Origin: Candidatus Dormiibacterota bacterium
GTDB lineage: Bacteria > Chloroflexota > Dormibacteria > Aeolococcales > Aeolococcaceae
Length of the DNA: 5,071 bases
Reading direction: 5' to 3'
Assembly: GCA_003135255.1 (NCBI GenBank)
Contig: PLAX01000138.1
Location: forward strand, 10,259 to 15,329
The notes beneath the pieces are model-generated. The model ran no database searches. It was not told where the DNA came from and worked only from the letters and a program-made list of their open reading frames with translations. This document shows, in pieces, positions 1 through 5,071 of this stretch; the stretch's first letter is position 1, and each line of letters opens with the position of its first letter. The position numbers and the translations under genes were made by a program.

Positions 1-459
1 GGTCTGATGGGGGCCCTCGCCGGAGACGAGATCGAGAGCGGCGGGCTGACCGGCGCTCTGAGCAAGCTGCTGGTCCCGCTCGCGGAGAGCGGGGTCCAGG
101 TCGACATCTCGGTTGGCGAGCTGCTCTGTGACGCGCGGGTCCGGAGCCTGATCCACCGGGTCGTACAGGAGCTGGTGCGCAACGTCGCCAAGCACGCCGC
201 GGCCCACCGGGTCGAGCTCACCATCACCGAGGATCGCGCCGAGGTGCGGCTGGCCCTGACCGACGATGGGCAGGGCTTCGACCTCGGGGCCCTGGGGGAG
301 CGCCAGCGACGCGGTCACATGGGGCTGCTGCTGGTCGAGCAGAGGGTGCAGGATGCCGGCGGGATGCTCCAGGTGACCTCCACGCTCGGACGCGGCACCA
401 AGGTGGTCATGAGGCTGCCGCTCGCTGGCCCGGAGGTCTCCGGTCCTCCCGCTCGCTGA
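1..459 (+). CDS. Sensor histidine kinase, NarL/HisKA_3 type, C-terminal ATPase domain (5' partial)
   Basis: This is the C-terminal 152 residues of a two-component histidine kinase. The frame is open to base 1, so the start lies upstream and the ATG at 7 is probably internal. Visible residues 11-24 (IESGGLTGALSKLL) match the segment that follows the phosphoacceptor helices in HisKA_3 kinases. The GHKL ATP-binding domain follows: N box QELVRNVAKHA (residues 57-67, N61 expected to bind Mg-ATP), G1 box DDGQGFD (88-94), a GHMGL motif (105-109) and a terminal GRGT (130-133). The H box and the sensor domain are outside the window. A short Pro/Gly-rich tail ends at TGA 457-459. It resembles the same domain of the kinase at 1919-3712, so the two are paralogues. 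Its response regulator is not evident: the nearest one (582-1247) is convergent, not co-transcribed. The domain call is firm; the signal sensed is unknown. Confidence 0.9.
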   Translation, partial: GLMGALAGDEIESGGLTGALSKLLVPLAESGVQVDISVGELLCDARVRSLIHRVVQELVRNVAKHAAAHRVELTITEDRAEVRLALTDDGQGFDLGALGERQRRGHMGLLLVEQRVQDAGGMLQVTSTLGRGTKVVMRLPLAGPEVSGPPAR

Positions 460-468
460 TCCCGGCTC

Positions 469-485
469 GGTCTCTCCAGGGGACC
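469..485 (+). terminator. Possible weak terminator hairpin after the first kinase
   Basis: Ten bases after the kinase stop, GGTCTCT (469-475) can pair with GGGGACC (479-485). This gives a 7-bp stem with two G-U pairs and a 3-base loop. It is followed by AGTTTCAC, which has only three T residues, so it is not a canonical intrinsic terminator. The position, directly after a gene end in a convergent gap, is the main support. No folding energy was computed. Confidence 0.28.
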
Positions 486-540
486 AGTTTCACGCGCCCG
501 ACGGTGGGATCAGTACGCAGTACCAGCCGGTCCTCCGCTC

Positions 541-567
541 GGGGAGAAAGCCTGGGGCTCTCTCTCC
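541..567 (-). terminator. Stem-loop downstream of the LuxR-type regulator, candidate terminator
   Basis: Bases 541-552 can pair with 556-567 around a 3-base loop. The stem has 12 positions; read on either strand it has one mismatch (A-C or C-A) and one G-U wobble. It begins 14 bases past the stop codon of the minus-strand regulator, where a terminator is expected. Neither strand has a T tract after it, so it may be a U-less terminator or an mRNA 3'-end stabiliser. The pairing is seen directly; the function is inferred. Confidence 0.42.
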
Positions 568-581
568 TCACTCCGTCGCCC

Positions 582-1247
582 TCAGTAGTCGTTGCCCGGT
601 GCGGTGATCAGGCCCTCGCGGATAGCGATCGACACCGCCTCCAGCTTGGAGTGGGCCCCGAGCTTGCTGATGATGCTCTGGATGTGGTTGCGGAGCGTGT
701 GAATGCTGATGAAGAGGCGCTTGCTGATCTCCTCGTTGCCCATCCCATCGGCGAGGAAGAGCAGCACGGCGGTTTCGCGCGGTGTGAGCGGCTCGGTCAG
801 GCTCGAGCCGTTGGGGTTGCCGCTCATCAGCCGGTTGAGCATGGCCGGTGAGACGGGTGTGGCACCCTCGGCGGCTGCCCGGACCGCCGCGGAGAGCGCG
901 TCGATGCTGTCGCCCTTGGTGACGAAGCCGGCGCAACCGGCGGCCAGGGCCTCGTTGAGGACGCTCGGGTCCATCGCCGCGGTGACCAGGACGACCTTGG
1001 CCCCGGGCCGGAGCGCGCGCAACTCGGCGGCCGCGTGGGTGCCCTGGCCGTCGGGGAGGCGCTGGTCGAGCAGGATGACGTCCACCTCGACCTTCTCCAG
1101 CTCGCGCCGCGCGTCGGCCAGGTTGTCGACGGTCCCCACCACTTCCATGTCCGGCTCTTCGGTGAGGGCCGCGGCGACCGCTTGGGTGAACATGCGGTGG
1201 TCATCGATGATGAACACCCGAATCGTTCGGGACGGCGCACCCGGCAC
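582..1247 (-). CDS. NarL/FixJ-family response regulator (receiver + LuxR-type HTH)
   Basis: A complete 221-residue DNA-binding response regulator, the usual length for the NarL family. The receiver domain spans about residues 9-127: acidic pair D15-D16, phosphoacceptor D61 at the end of a hydrophobic strand (VDVILLD), switch Thr T89 and conserved Lys K111 in FVTKG. After a linker, the LuxR-type helix-turn-helix covers about 153-215, from LTPRETAVLLFLADGMGNEE through the recognition-helix region SIHTLRNHI (181-189) to KLGAHSKLEAV. All residues needed for phosphorylation are present. I chose GTG at 1247 because AAGGAG lies 7 bases upstream and the receiver starts directly after it. The frame stays open upstream to 1562, with an ATG at 1295, but no comparable binding site precedes that ATG and the extra residues resemble no domain. 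The gene is convergent with the kinase at 1-459 and divergent from the membrane protein/kinase operon at 1519, so its partner kinase could be either. Confidence 0.95.
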   Translation of the reverse strand: MPGAPSRTIRVFIIDDHRMFTQAVAAALTEEPDMEVVGTVDNLADARRELEKVEVDVILLDQRLPDGQGTHAAAELRALRPGAKVVLVTAAMDPSVLNEALAAGCAGFVTKGDSIDALSAAVRAAAEGATPVSPAMLNRLMSGNPNGSSLTEPLTPRETAVLLFLADGMGNEEISKRLFISIHTLRNHIQSIISKLGAHSKLEAVSIAIREGLITAPGNDY

Positions 1248-1254
1248 GGGGAAT

Positions 1255-1260
1255 CTCCTT
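1255..1260 (-). promoter_or_regulatory. Ribosome binding site that fixes the GTG start of the LuxR-type regulator
   Basis: On the minus strand AAGGAG occurs with a 7-base spacer before GTG (1247-1245). This is the best Shine-Dalgarno match I found in the window and it favours GTG over the in-frame ATG at 1295. Its first bases belong to a 10-bp palindrome, CCTTCGAAGG (1257-1266), which might fold weakly on the mRNA. Confidence 0.75.
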
Positions 1261-1342
1261 CGAAGGCTCGAGGCCCCACGTCTCTCGCTCGCCATTGTTC
1301 GAGGATCGCCCGATGGGGGGGGTGCTTTTCGTCGGACTGTCA

Positions 1343-1393
1343 CGATCGCGTGTCCGTGTCGGTGGGCCGTTGCATCTCCGTGACCCGCGATCG
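1343..1393. repeat. Inverted repeat with 8-bp arms
   Basis: CGATCGCG at 1343-1350 is the exact reverse complement of CGCGATCG at 1386-1393, with 35 bases between. Allowing one extra base, the match extends outward (CACGATCGCG against CGCGATCGGTG). Spaced palindromic half-sites in a divergent promoter region could be operator sites for a dimeric regulator such as the adjacent NarL-type protein, but arms of this length can also arise by chance in GC-rich DNA. Confidence 0.4.
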
Positions 1394-1460
1394 GTGCCTT
1401 CGGCGGGGCAGGGGCTAGTGCAGGCATACCAGGGAAACTGCGGTCGTCCGCGTCTGGGCA

Positions 1461-1478
1461 GGCCCCGCCGGCGGGGCC
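1461..1478. repeat. Perfect 18-bp palindrome
   Basis: GGCCCCGCCGGCGGGGCC is identical to its own reverse complement. As RNA it would form a 7-bp all-GC stem with a CCGG loop. It ends 40 bases before the GTG of the membrane-protein gene, so it sits in the promoter or leader of the kinase operon. It could be an operator for a dimeric regulator or a leader stem-loop. No T tract follows, so it is not a standard intrinsic terminator. Confidence 0.6.
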
Positions 1479-1487
1479 ACGATGGTG

Positions 1488-1515
1488 CCGAATCTTCCTG
1501 CCACCCGAGGATCGG
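1488..1515 (+). promoter_or_regulatory. Leader hairpin that would cover the ribosome binding site of the membrane-protein gene
   Basis: Bases 1488-1497 can pair with 1507-1515: nine pairs including one G-U, with A1492 bulged and a 9-base loop. The right arm contains GAGG (1507-1510), the only plausible Shine-Dalgarno sequence for the GTG at 1519 (8-base spacer). When folded, the site would pair with CTTC (1494-1497). This could lower or gate translation of the operon's first gene. The complementarity is seen; a regulatory role is inferred and no energy was calculated. Confidence 0.35.
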
Positions 1516-1518
1516 AAC

Positions 1519-1932
1519 GTGATCACCACCGTCGGTCTCCAAACCCAGAGAGCCGGCTTCATGGCGCGGCTGTGGATGAGCTGCTGCGGTGATCTCGCCG
1601 CCTACGGGGATGGCCTGATCCGGGACTTCCGCGCCCTCACCGCGGACCTGGTGGCAGCCTGGCTGCTGGTCGCCGTGCTGGTGTCACAGCTCGCTGACGC
1701 GGCCTCGACGATGCTTGCGCTTGCCAATAATTGGCCGGAGGGCAACCCGCTCAGCGCCACCGTGATCGCTCGTTGGGGGGTGCCCGGACTGCTCACCGAG
1801 AAGGTCGTGATCGCCACCGTCGTCGCCGTCAACATGGCCAGGCTGCGTGGTCGCACCGGCAGGGCCCTCGGGTTTCTCGCCGTACTGATCGGCTTCGGGG
1901 CGGTGGCATGGAACCTTCATGTCGTCGGGTAG
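1519..1932 (+). CDS. Small multi-pass membrane protein, DUF5658-like
   Basis: A 137-residue protein of unknown function. After an N-terminal stretch of about 40 residues it has three probable membrane helices: about 43-68 (holding D60 in SQLADAASTML), 88-107 (holding the polar pair E94-K95) and 116-135. The pattern of a helix with an Asp followed by Thr, a loop with EGNP (74-77), then a helix with a buried Lys resembles the DUF5658 family; I recognise it by pattern only. GTG 1519 has GAGG eight bases upstream. ATG at 1561 (residue 15) is an alternative with a weaker site and would drop a stretch that is not obviously conserved. The 3' end overlaps the next gene, a histidine kinase, by 14 bases, so the two are co-transcribed and probably translationally coupled. 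Since that kinase has no membrane segment, this protein may be its membrane-side sensor or anchor (inference). Confidence 0.8.
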   Translation: MITTVGLQTQRAGFMARLWMSCCGDLAAYGDGLIRDFRALTADLVAAWLLVAVLVSQLADAASTMLALANNWPEGNPLSATVIARWGVPGLLTEKVVIATVVAVNMARLRGRTGRALGFLAVLIGFGAVAWNLHVVG

Positions 1933-3712
1933 GGACACGAGCGACGCGATCGGTGCCCCACCCGCGCTGAGGCCCGCCTCCCGGGGCTCGCCCCCAACCA
2001 CCCCGGACCCGGTCGTCGCCGAGGCCGCGCTCCTTGCGCTCGCCGGCGGCGACCTCGAGGACCTTCACCATCAGATCATCGAGATGCTGGCCGCACGGAC
2101 CGGCGCCGACGTCGTCGCCCTGGTGGCGGTGAGACCCGCGGATCGCGAGATCTCGGTGCTCGCCCACCACGGGCTGCGCCACTCCCCCGATGGCTTGATC
2201 GGCACCGCCGCCGACCTGACGCTGGTCGGTGCCGAGCACGCCGCTCTCATTCCGAGCATGAGCAAGGGGTCGGGCGCCATCGGGGCGCTCCTCCACCTCA
2301 ACGGCCAGCGGACGGCTGTCGCCGCCGGGCTCGGGCGCCAGGGGATCACCCAGGTGCTTCTGGCAGCACGGGAGCGCGGCACCTTCACGACCGCAACCCC
2401 GGCGACGCTCGCCGGTGTCGCCCGCGTCCTCGCCTCGGTCGAGCGGAACCAGCGGCTCGCCGATCAGACCGACCGTCGGCTGCGCCAGCAGACCGCCGTC
2501 GCCACACTCGGCCGCGGCGCGCTGGGTGGCGGCGAGGAGCTGGGAGAGCTGGCCCGCGCCGCCTGCGACGCGGCCGCCGCCAACCTCGACGCGGACATCG
2601 TCGCCGTGCTGGAGCGGGGCCCGAACGGGCTCGTCCCCAGCGCCGGGGTCGGCTGCCCGCCGGAGTCCCTCGCCCGCGAGCTGGCGTTCGCGGCACCCCT
2701 CGCCGCGCGGGCGCTGCGGAGGGGGGAGCCGCTCGTCGTCCCCGATGTGAGGACCTGTCCGGACGTCGGGTCCAACCCACCCGCAGCCGGCAGCGTGCTG
2801 ATCGTGCCCATCTGGGCCGGCACCCGGATGGCGGGGGTGCAGATCGTCGTCTCGCGCCGTCCGGTCTCCTACTCGGACGACGACGTCGCCTTTGTCCGCG
2901 GCCTGGCCAACGTGCTGGCGCTCGCCAGCGAGCGCGCCCGGGTGCAGGCTCAGCTGCGTCTCTCCGTCGACGAGCTGCGCAAGAGCGCCGAGGATCGCAG
3001 CCGGCTGCTGGCCCACATCGTCCAGGCTCAGGAGGAGGAGCGTCAGCGCATCGCCGACGACATCCACGACGACTCGGTGCAGGTCATGACCGCGGTCGCA
3101 TTGCGTCTCGCCACCCTTCGCCGCCGGCTCCCCACTGGCGATCTGGATCCGCTGCTGCTCAGCCTCGAGCACGACGTCCGCCAGTCGATCAACCGCCTGC
3201 GCCGCCTCATGTTCGTACTGCGGCCGCCGGCTCTCGAAGCCCACGGCATCGCCGCCGCCCTTCAGGCGTTTCTCGCCCAGATCGCGGAGGACGCCGGGCT
3301 CGAGTACTCGCTCGATGACCGGCTGCAGATGGAGCCCGAACCCGAAGCCCGCACGGTCGTTTACCGGATCGCCCAGGAGGCCGTCTCCAACGTCTGCAAG
3401 CACGCTCGCGCGAACCGCATCGACGTGGTGCTCAGCGAGTACGACGGAGGTGTCCTGGTGGAGATCAAGGACGACGGCGCCGGCTTCGACGCGACGAGGT
3501 CGCGTCAGGCTCCTCCCGGCCATCTCGGCCTGCTGGTGATGCAGGAGAGGGCGGAGCAGAGCGGCGGGTGGTGCACGGTGGAGAGCGAGCCCGGACATGG
3601 GACCACCGTCCGCTACTGCGTGGGCAGCCGCCGCCTGAGCGCGGAGGACCGTCCCGCCGACCCACAGGGTGACGGCTGCGGAGCGGCGCTGGCTGCCTCG
3701 GTGGTGTCATGA
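1919..3712 (+). CDS. Soluble sensor histidine kinase, GAF-GAF-HisKA_3-HATPase
   Basis: A 597-residue cytoplasmic histidine kinase with no membrane helix. After about 30 low-complexity residues, two GAF-like sensory domains span about 33-178 and 192-340; the second is clearer, with typical strands PLVVPDV and SVLIVPIWAG. A charged coiled-coil linker (340-372) leads to the HisKA_3 H box EEERQRIADDIHDDSVQ (372-388). H383 is the expected phosphorylation site, and D384/Q388 fit the DxxxQ phosphatase motif of this class, so it can probably also dephosphorylate its partner. LRPPALEAHGI (434-444) links to the ATPase domain: N box QEAVSNVCKHA (486-496, N491), G1 DDGAGFD (518-524), GHLGL (534-538) and GHGT (559-562). 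A non-conserved tail of about 30 residues follows. The cysteines (C246, C280, C493, C552) form no recognisable metal or cofactor motif, so the ligand is unknown. ATG 1919 lies inside the preceding gene with only a weak GGAA five bases before it, which suggests coupled translation. The stop overlaps the next gene's start. Confidence 0.95.
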   Translation: MSSGRDTSDAIGAPPALRPASRGSPPTTPDPVVAEAALLALAGGDLEDLHHQIIEMLAARTGADVVALVAVRPADREISVLAHHGLRHSPDGLIGTAADLTLVGAEHAALIPSMSKGSGAIGALLHLNGQRTAVAAGLGRQGITQVLLAARERGTFTTATPATLAGVARVLASVERNQRLADQTDRRLRQQTAVATLGRGALGGGEELGELARAACDAAAANLDADIVAVLERGPNGLVPSAGVGCPPESLARELAFAAPLAARALRRGEPLVVPDVRTCPDVGSNPPAAGSVLIVPIWAGTRMAGVQIVVSRRPVSYSDDDVAFVRGLANVLALASERARVQAQLRLSVDELRKSAEDRSRLLAHIVQAQEEERQRIADDIHDDSVQVMTAVALRLATLRRRLPTGDLDPLLLSLEHDVRQSINRLRRLMFVLRPPALEAHGIAAALQAFLAQIAEDAGLEYSLDDRLQMEPEPEARTVVYRIAQEAVSNVCKHARANRIDVVLSEYDGGVLVEIKDDGAGFDATRSRQAPPGHLGLLVMQERAEQSGGWCTVESEPGHGTTVRYCVGSRRLSAEDRPADPQGDGCGAALAASVVS

Positions 3713-4074
3713 GCGTCAGGGTCTTGATCGCCGACGACGACCCCTCCATGCGCGGCGCTCTCGGGGACATGCTGAGCAGCGAGCCCGGCTACCTGGTCGT
3801 CGGGCTCGCCGCCGATCCGGAGAGCGCCATCGAGCTGGCCGGCACCCACCGGCCGGACGTCGCCATCCTCGACGTCAAGATGCCCGGTGGCGGTGGCATG
3901 CGCGCGGCCGAGGGCATTCGCACCGCGTCCCCCGCCACCCGCATCGTGGCCCTCTCTGCCTGGGACGACCGGGAGACGATGACACGGATGCGACGGGCCG
4001 GAGCGTGCGGCTACCTGGTGAAGGGTGGCGCCCCCGACGACCTCATCGAGCTGATCGAGCGCATCCGCGCGTGA
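3709..4074 (+). CDS. Receiver-only (single-domain) response regulator
   Basis: A 121-residue protein consisting of one receiver domain and nothing else. The acidic cluster D9-D10-D11, phosphoacceptor D55 in VAILDVKMPGGGG, switch residue S83 (IVALSAW) and conserved K105 (GYLVKGG) are all present, so it should be phosphorylatable. The sequence style is that of NarL-family receivers, yet no helix-turn-helix follows: the stop at 4072-4074 is 40 bases from the convergent gene, which leaves no room for a frameshifted output domain. ATG 3709 overlaps the kinase stop as ATGA, the classic coupling arrangement, with only a weak GGTGG upstream, so it is made together with the kinase and is very likely its partner. 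It may act by protein-protein contact, as a phosphate sink or as a relay intermediate (inference). Confidence 0.93.
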   Translation: MSVRVLIADDDPSMRGALGDMLSSEPGYLVVGLAADPESAIELAGTHRPDVAILDVKMPGGGGMRAAEGIRTASPATRIVALSAWDDRETMTRMRRAGACGYLVKGGAPDDLIELIERIRA

Positions 4075-4084
4075 GCCCCTGCTG

Positions 4085-4102
4085 CGGCGTCCGCGGTCGC
4101 CG
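4085..4102. terminator. Near-palindrome in the convergent gap, possible bidirectional terminator
   Basis: CGGCGTCCGCGGTCGCCG is a palindrome except for one T-T pair. It lies 10 bases after the receiver gene's stop and 12 bases past the stop of the convergent carboxykinase gene. A stem-loop in the middle of a 40-base gap between convergent genes suits a shared terminator, but it has no T tract on either side and the stem is interrupted. Sequences like this also occur by chance in such GC-rich DNA. Confidence 0.3.
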
Positions 4103-4114
4103 GCGTCGTTCGCC

Positions 4115-5071
4115 TCAGCCTGCGGCGTTGACGATCGCGGGGTCCAGCCCCTCCCACTTCTGCAGGTAGGCGCGGCGATCCAGGCGCAGCTGGTCCACCA
4201 CCCGCTGGTACTCGTCGAGCCGCCCCTGGCGCTCGTACAGGCGGCGGGGCTGCAGGATCTCCAGGTCGTCGACGTTGGGCAGCGACGAGGCCACCTCATA
4301 GCCGAAGTCGGGGTCCGGCTCCCAGTCGACCCTGCCCTCCGCGATCGCCTTCACGATGGCGCTCGAGTGAAGGATGGTCACCTTCTTGCTCCGGGGATCG
4401 GTGTCGGCACCGCCCACGCGGCCGGTGTTGAGCAGGAAGACCTCGAAGGCGCAGCTGCTCAGGAGCTCCAGGAAGCGGTTGCCCTGCTGCTCGTGGCGGA
4501 GCGGGAAGAACGGGTTGGTCCCGGGGACCCGGAGGAACTTGCCCTCCTCGTCCTTTCCACCGGCGCTCGTGCCCTTGGTCTCGCCCAGCATGAAGTACGC
4601 GGCTGCCTGGGCGGCGCTCAGCCGGGCGACCCCGGGGATGATGCTCTCGTTGCGGTTGAGGATCAGGAGCTGGTCGACGCCGGGGAGATCCCGCGCGTCG
4701 CGGTGCCAGCCGAGCGCCTCCATCCGGAAGACGGCGCGACCGTTCTGCGTGTAGGCGGTGTCGAAGAAGTCGACCTCACCGCCGGCGTTCTGGGAGACGT
4801 TCTCCAGGTAGGCCTCGGGCTTGCAGACGGCGCCATAGATGCTCGGCTCGAAGGCCGGGTCGAGGCTGAAGGTCTTGGCGAAGCAGCCGTTCTCGGTGGC
4901 GACCACCCGGCCGCCGGGGTAGAGGGCGACGAAGTCGTCCTGCACCGGCTTGGAGTCGTTCTGGCGGGTGAAGGTGGTGGTCGTCTTCCCGGTTCCGGAG
5001 AGGCCGACGATGAGCATGCCCTGCTCGCCCCGGGGCGTCGGGATCACCTTGCAGCCCGCATGCAGTCCCAG
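4115..5071 (-). CDS. pckA: Phosphoenolpyruvate carboxykinase (ATP), C-terminal part (5' partial)
   Basis: ATP-dependent PEP carboxykinase converts oxaloacetate and ATP to PEP, CO2 and ADP, the entry step of gluconeogenesis, and can run in reverse for anaplerosis. It is cytosolic. The 318 visible residues run in frame off the right edge; a GTG at 5047 is internal, because LGLHAGCKV just before it matches the family's metal-site His strand (compare SMHCSANV in E. coli). Visible residues: H4 as likely Mn ligand; P-loop GLSGTGKT (23-30); acidic kinase-2 pair D45-D46; ENGCFAKT (60-67), matching EGGCYAKT; R112 where the family has the substrate Arg; VARLSAAQ (148-155); LLNTG (213-217). About 294 residues follow the P-loop, as in E. 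coli (540 in all), so the C-terminus is complete. Two regions diverge from classical PckA: 163-202, lacking the FSACFG-type motif, and the nucleotide loop 217-240, where SKKVTI replaces GKRISI. It is convergent with the kinase operon, with no sign of shared control. Confidence 0.93.
   Translation of the reverse strand: MGLHAGCKVIPTPRGEQGMLIVGLSGTGKTTTTFTRQNDSKPVQDDFVALYPGGRVVATENGCFAKTFSLDPAFEPSIYGAVCKPEAYLENVSQNAGGEVDFFDTAYTQNGRAVFRMEALGWHRDARDLPGVDQLLILNRNESIIPGVARLSAAQAAAYFMLGETKGTSAGGKDEEGKFLRVPGTNPFFPLRHEQQGNRFLELLSSCAFEVFLLNTGRVGGADTDPRSKKVTILHSSAIVKAIAEGRVDWEPDPDFGYEVASSLPNVDDLEILQPRRLYERQGRLDEYQRVVDQLRLDRRAYLQKWEGLDPAIVNAAG

Larger units (their letters stand above)
1248..1518. promoter_or_regulatory. 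Divergent intergenic control region
   Basis: A 271-base non-coding stretch lies between the 5' ends of the minus-strand response regulator and the plus-strand membrane-protein/kinase operon, so it should hold promoters in both directions. I could not identify a convincing -35/-10 pair on either strand; a lone GTGACA on the minus strand (near 1337-1342) has no acceptable -10 at normal spacing. It contains a run of eight G (1315-1322), a long-spaced inverted repeat (1343-1393), a perfect palindrome (1461-1478) and a hairpin at the ribosome binding site of the next gene (1488-1515). The 9-mer CGAGGATCG occurs twice, at 1300-1308 and 1506-1514. Short open frames across this stretch have no recognisable domain and are not called. 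Confidence 0.6.

Noticed and set aside
510..526. Repeated AGTAC near the convergent gap, considered as a small regulatory repeat
   Set aside because: Only a few bases long and self-complementary by chance; no further copies nearby.
1330..1345. GTGACA on the minus strand as a -35 box for the response-regulator gene
   Set aside because: The expected -10 position falls in a C-rich run with no TATAAT-like sequence.
703..1383. Plus-strand open frame of 226 codons antisense to the response regulator
   Set aside because: A Ser/Ala/Arg-rich low-complexity translation; the other strand encodes a conserved receiver and HTH.
1295..1522. Plus-strand 75-codon frame in the divergent region
   Set aside because: Arg/Gly-rich translation with no domain, no convincing ribosome binding site, and it runs through the palindromes of the control region.
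1248..1562. N-terminal extension of the minus-strand response regulator up to 1562, including ATG at 1295
   Set aside because: The extension would overlap the start of the divergent membrane-protein gene, resembles no domain and has no Shine-Dalgarno sequence before the ATG. The GTG at 1247 has AAGGAG at ideal spacing.
1829..3598. A 589-codon open frame on the minus strand, antisense to most of the kinase gene
   Set aside because: Its translation is rich in Arg, Gly, His and Asp with no recognisable domain, while the opposite strand encodes a full kinase with every motif intact. Long antisense frames are expected in GC-rich genes.
1919..3712. Cysteines in the kinase considered as a metal or redox-sensing cluster
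   Set aside because: The four cysteines are far apart, lie in different domains and form no known motif.
3613..4299. Minus-strand 228-codon frame across the receiver gene and the carboxykinase 3' end
   Set aside because: It overlaps two genes with clear conserved motifs and its translation matches no recognised family.

Overview
The window is strongly G+C-rich and tightly packed. Genes are separated by short gaps or overlap by a few bases, GTG starts are used alongside ATG, and long open frames run antisense to real genes, as is usual at this base composition. The content (NarL-type two-component proteins, a small DUF5658-like membrane protein, an ATP-type PEP carboxykinase) suits a free-living high-GC bacterium. 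Actinobacteria or a Chloroflexota/Dormibacteria-like lineage would both fit, but the sequence alone does not settle the phylum. I see no rRNA or tRNA genes, CRISPR arrays, insertion sequences or phage genes.

Layout, left to right. (1) Positions 1-459, + strand: the C-terminal ATPase end of a HisKA_3/NarL-type sensor histidine kinase, cut by the window edge. (2) Positions 460-581: a convergent gap with two hairpins that may end transcription from either side. (3) Positions 582-1247, - strand: a complete NarL/LuxR-type response regulator (receiver plus helix-turn-helix) with a GTG start fixed by a good Shine-Dalgarno sequence. (4) Positions 1248-1518: a 271-base divergent control region holding a perfect 18-bp palindrome, a long-spaced inverted repeat and a hairpin that would cover the next gene's ribosome binding site. 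(5) Positions 1519-4074, + strand: a compact three-gene operon of a small DUF5658-like membrane protein, a soluble GAF-GAF-HisKA_3 histidine kinase (14-base overlap) and a receiver-only response regulator (ATGA overlap). (6) Positions 4075-4114: a 40-base convergent gap with a near-palindrome. (7) Positions 4115-5071, - strand: the C-terminal part of ATP-dependent phosphoenolpyruvate carboxykinase, running off the right edge.

The core is a signalling locus. Inference: the membrane protein could act as sensor or anchor for the kinase, which has no membrane segment of its own. The kinase could pass phosphate to the receiver-only protein encoded with it, to the divergently encoded DNA-binding regulator, or to both. 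The palindromes between the divergent genes are candidate operator or leader elements. The PEP carboxykinase (gluconeogenesis/anaplerosis) is convergent to this operon and probably independent of it. Nothing here is clearly a new system; the most unusual part is the membrane-protein/kinase/receiver-only operon opposite a DNA-binding regulator.
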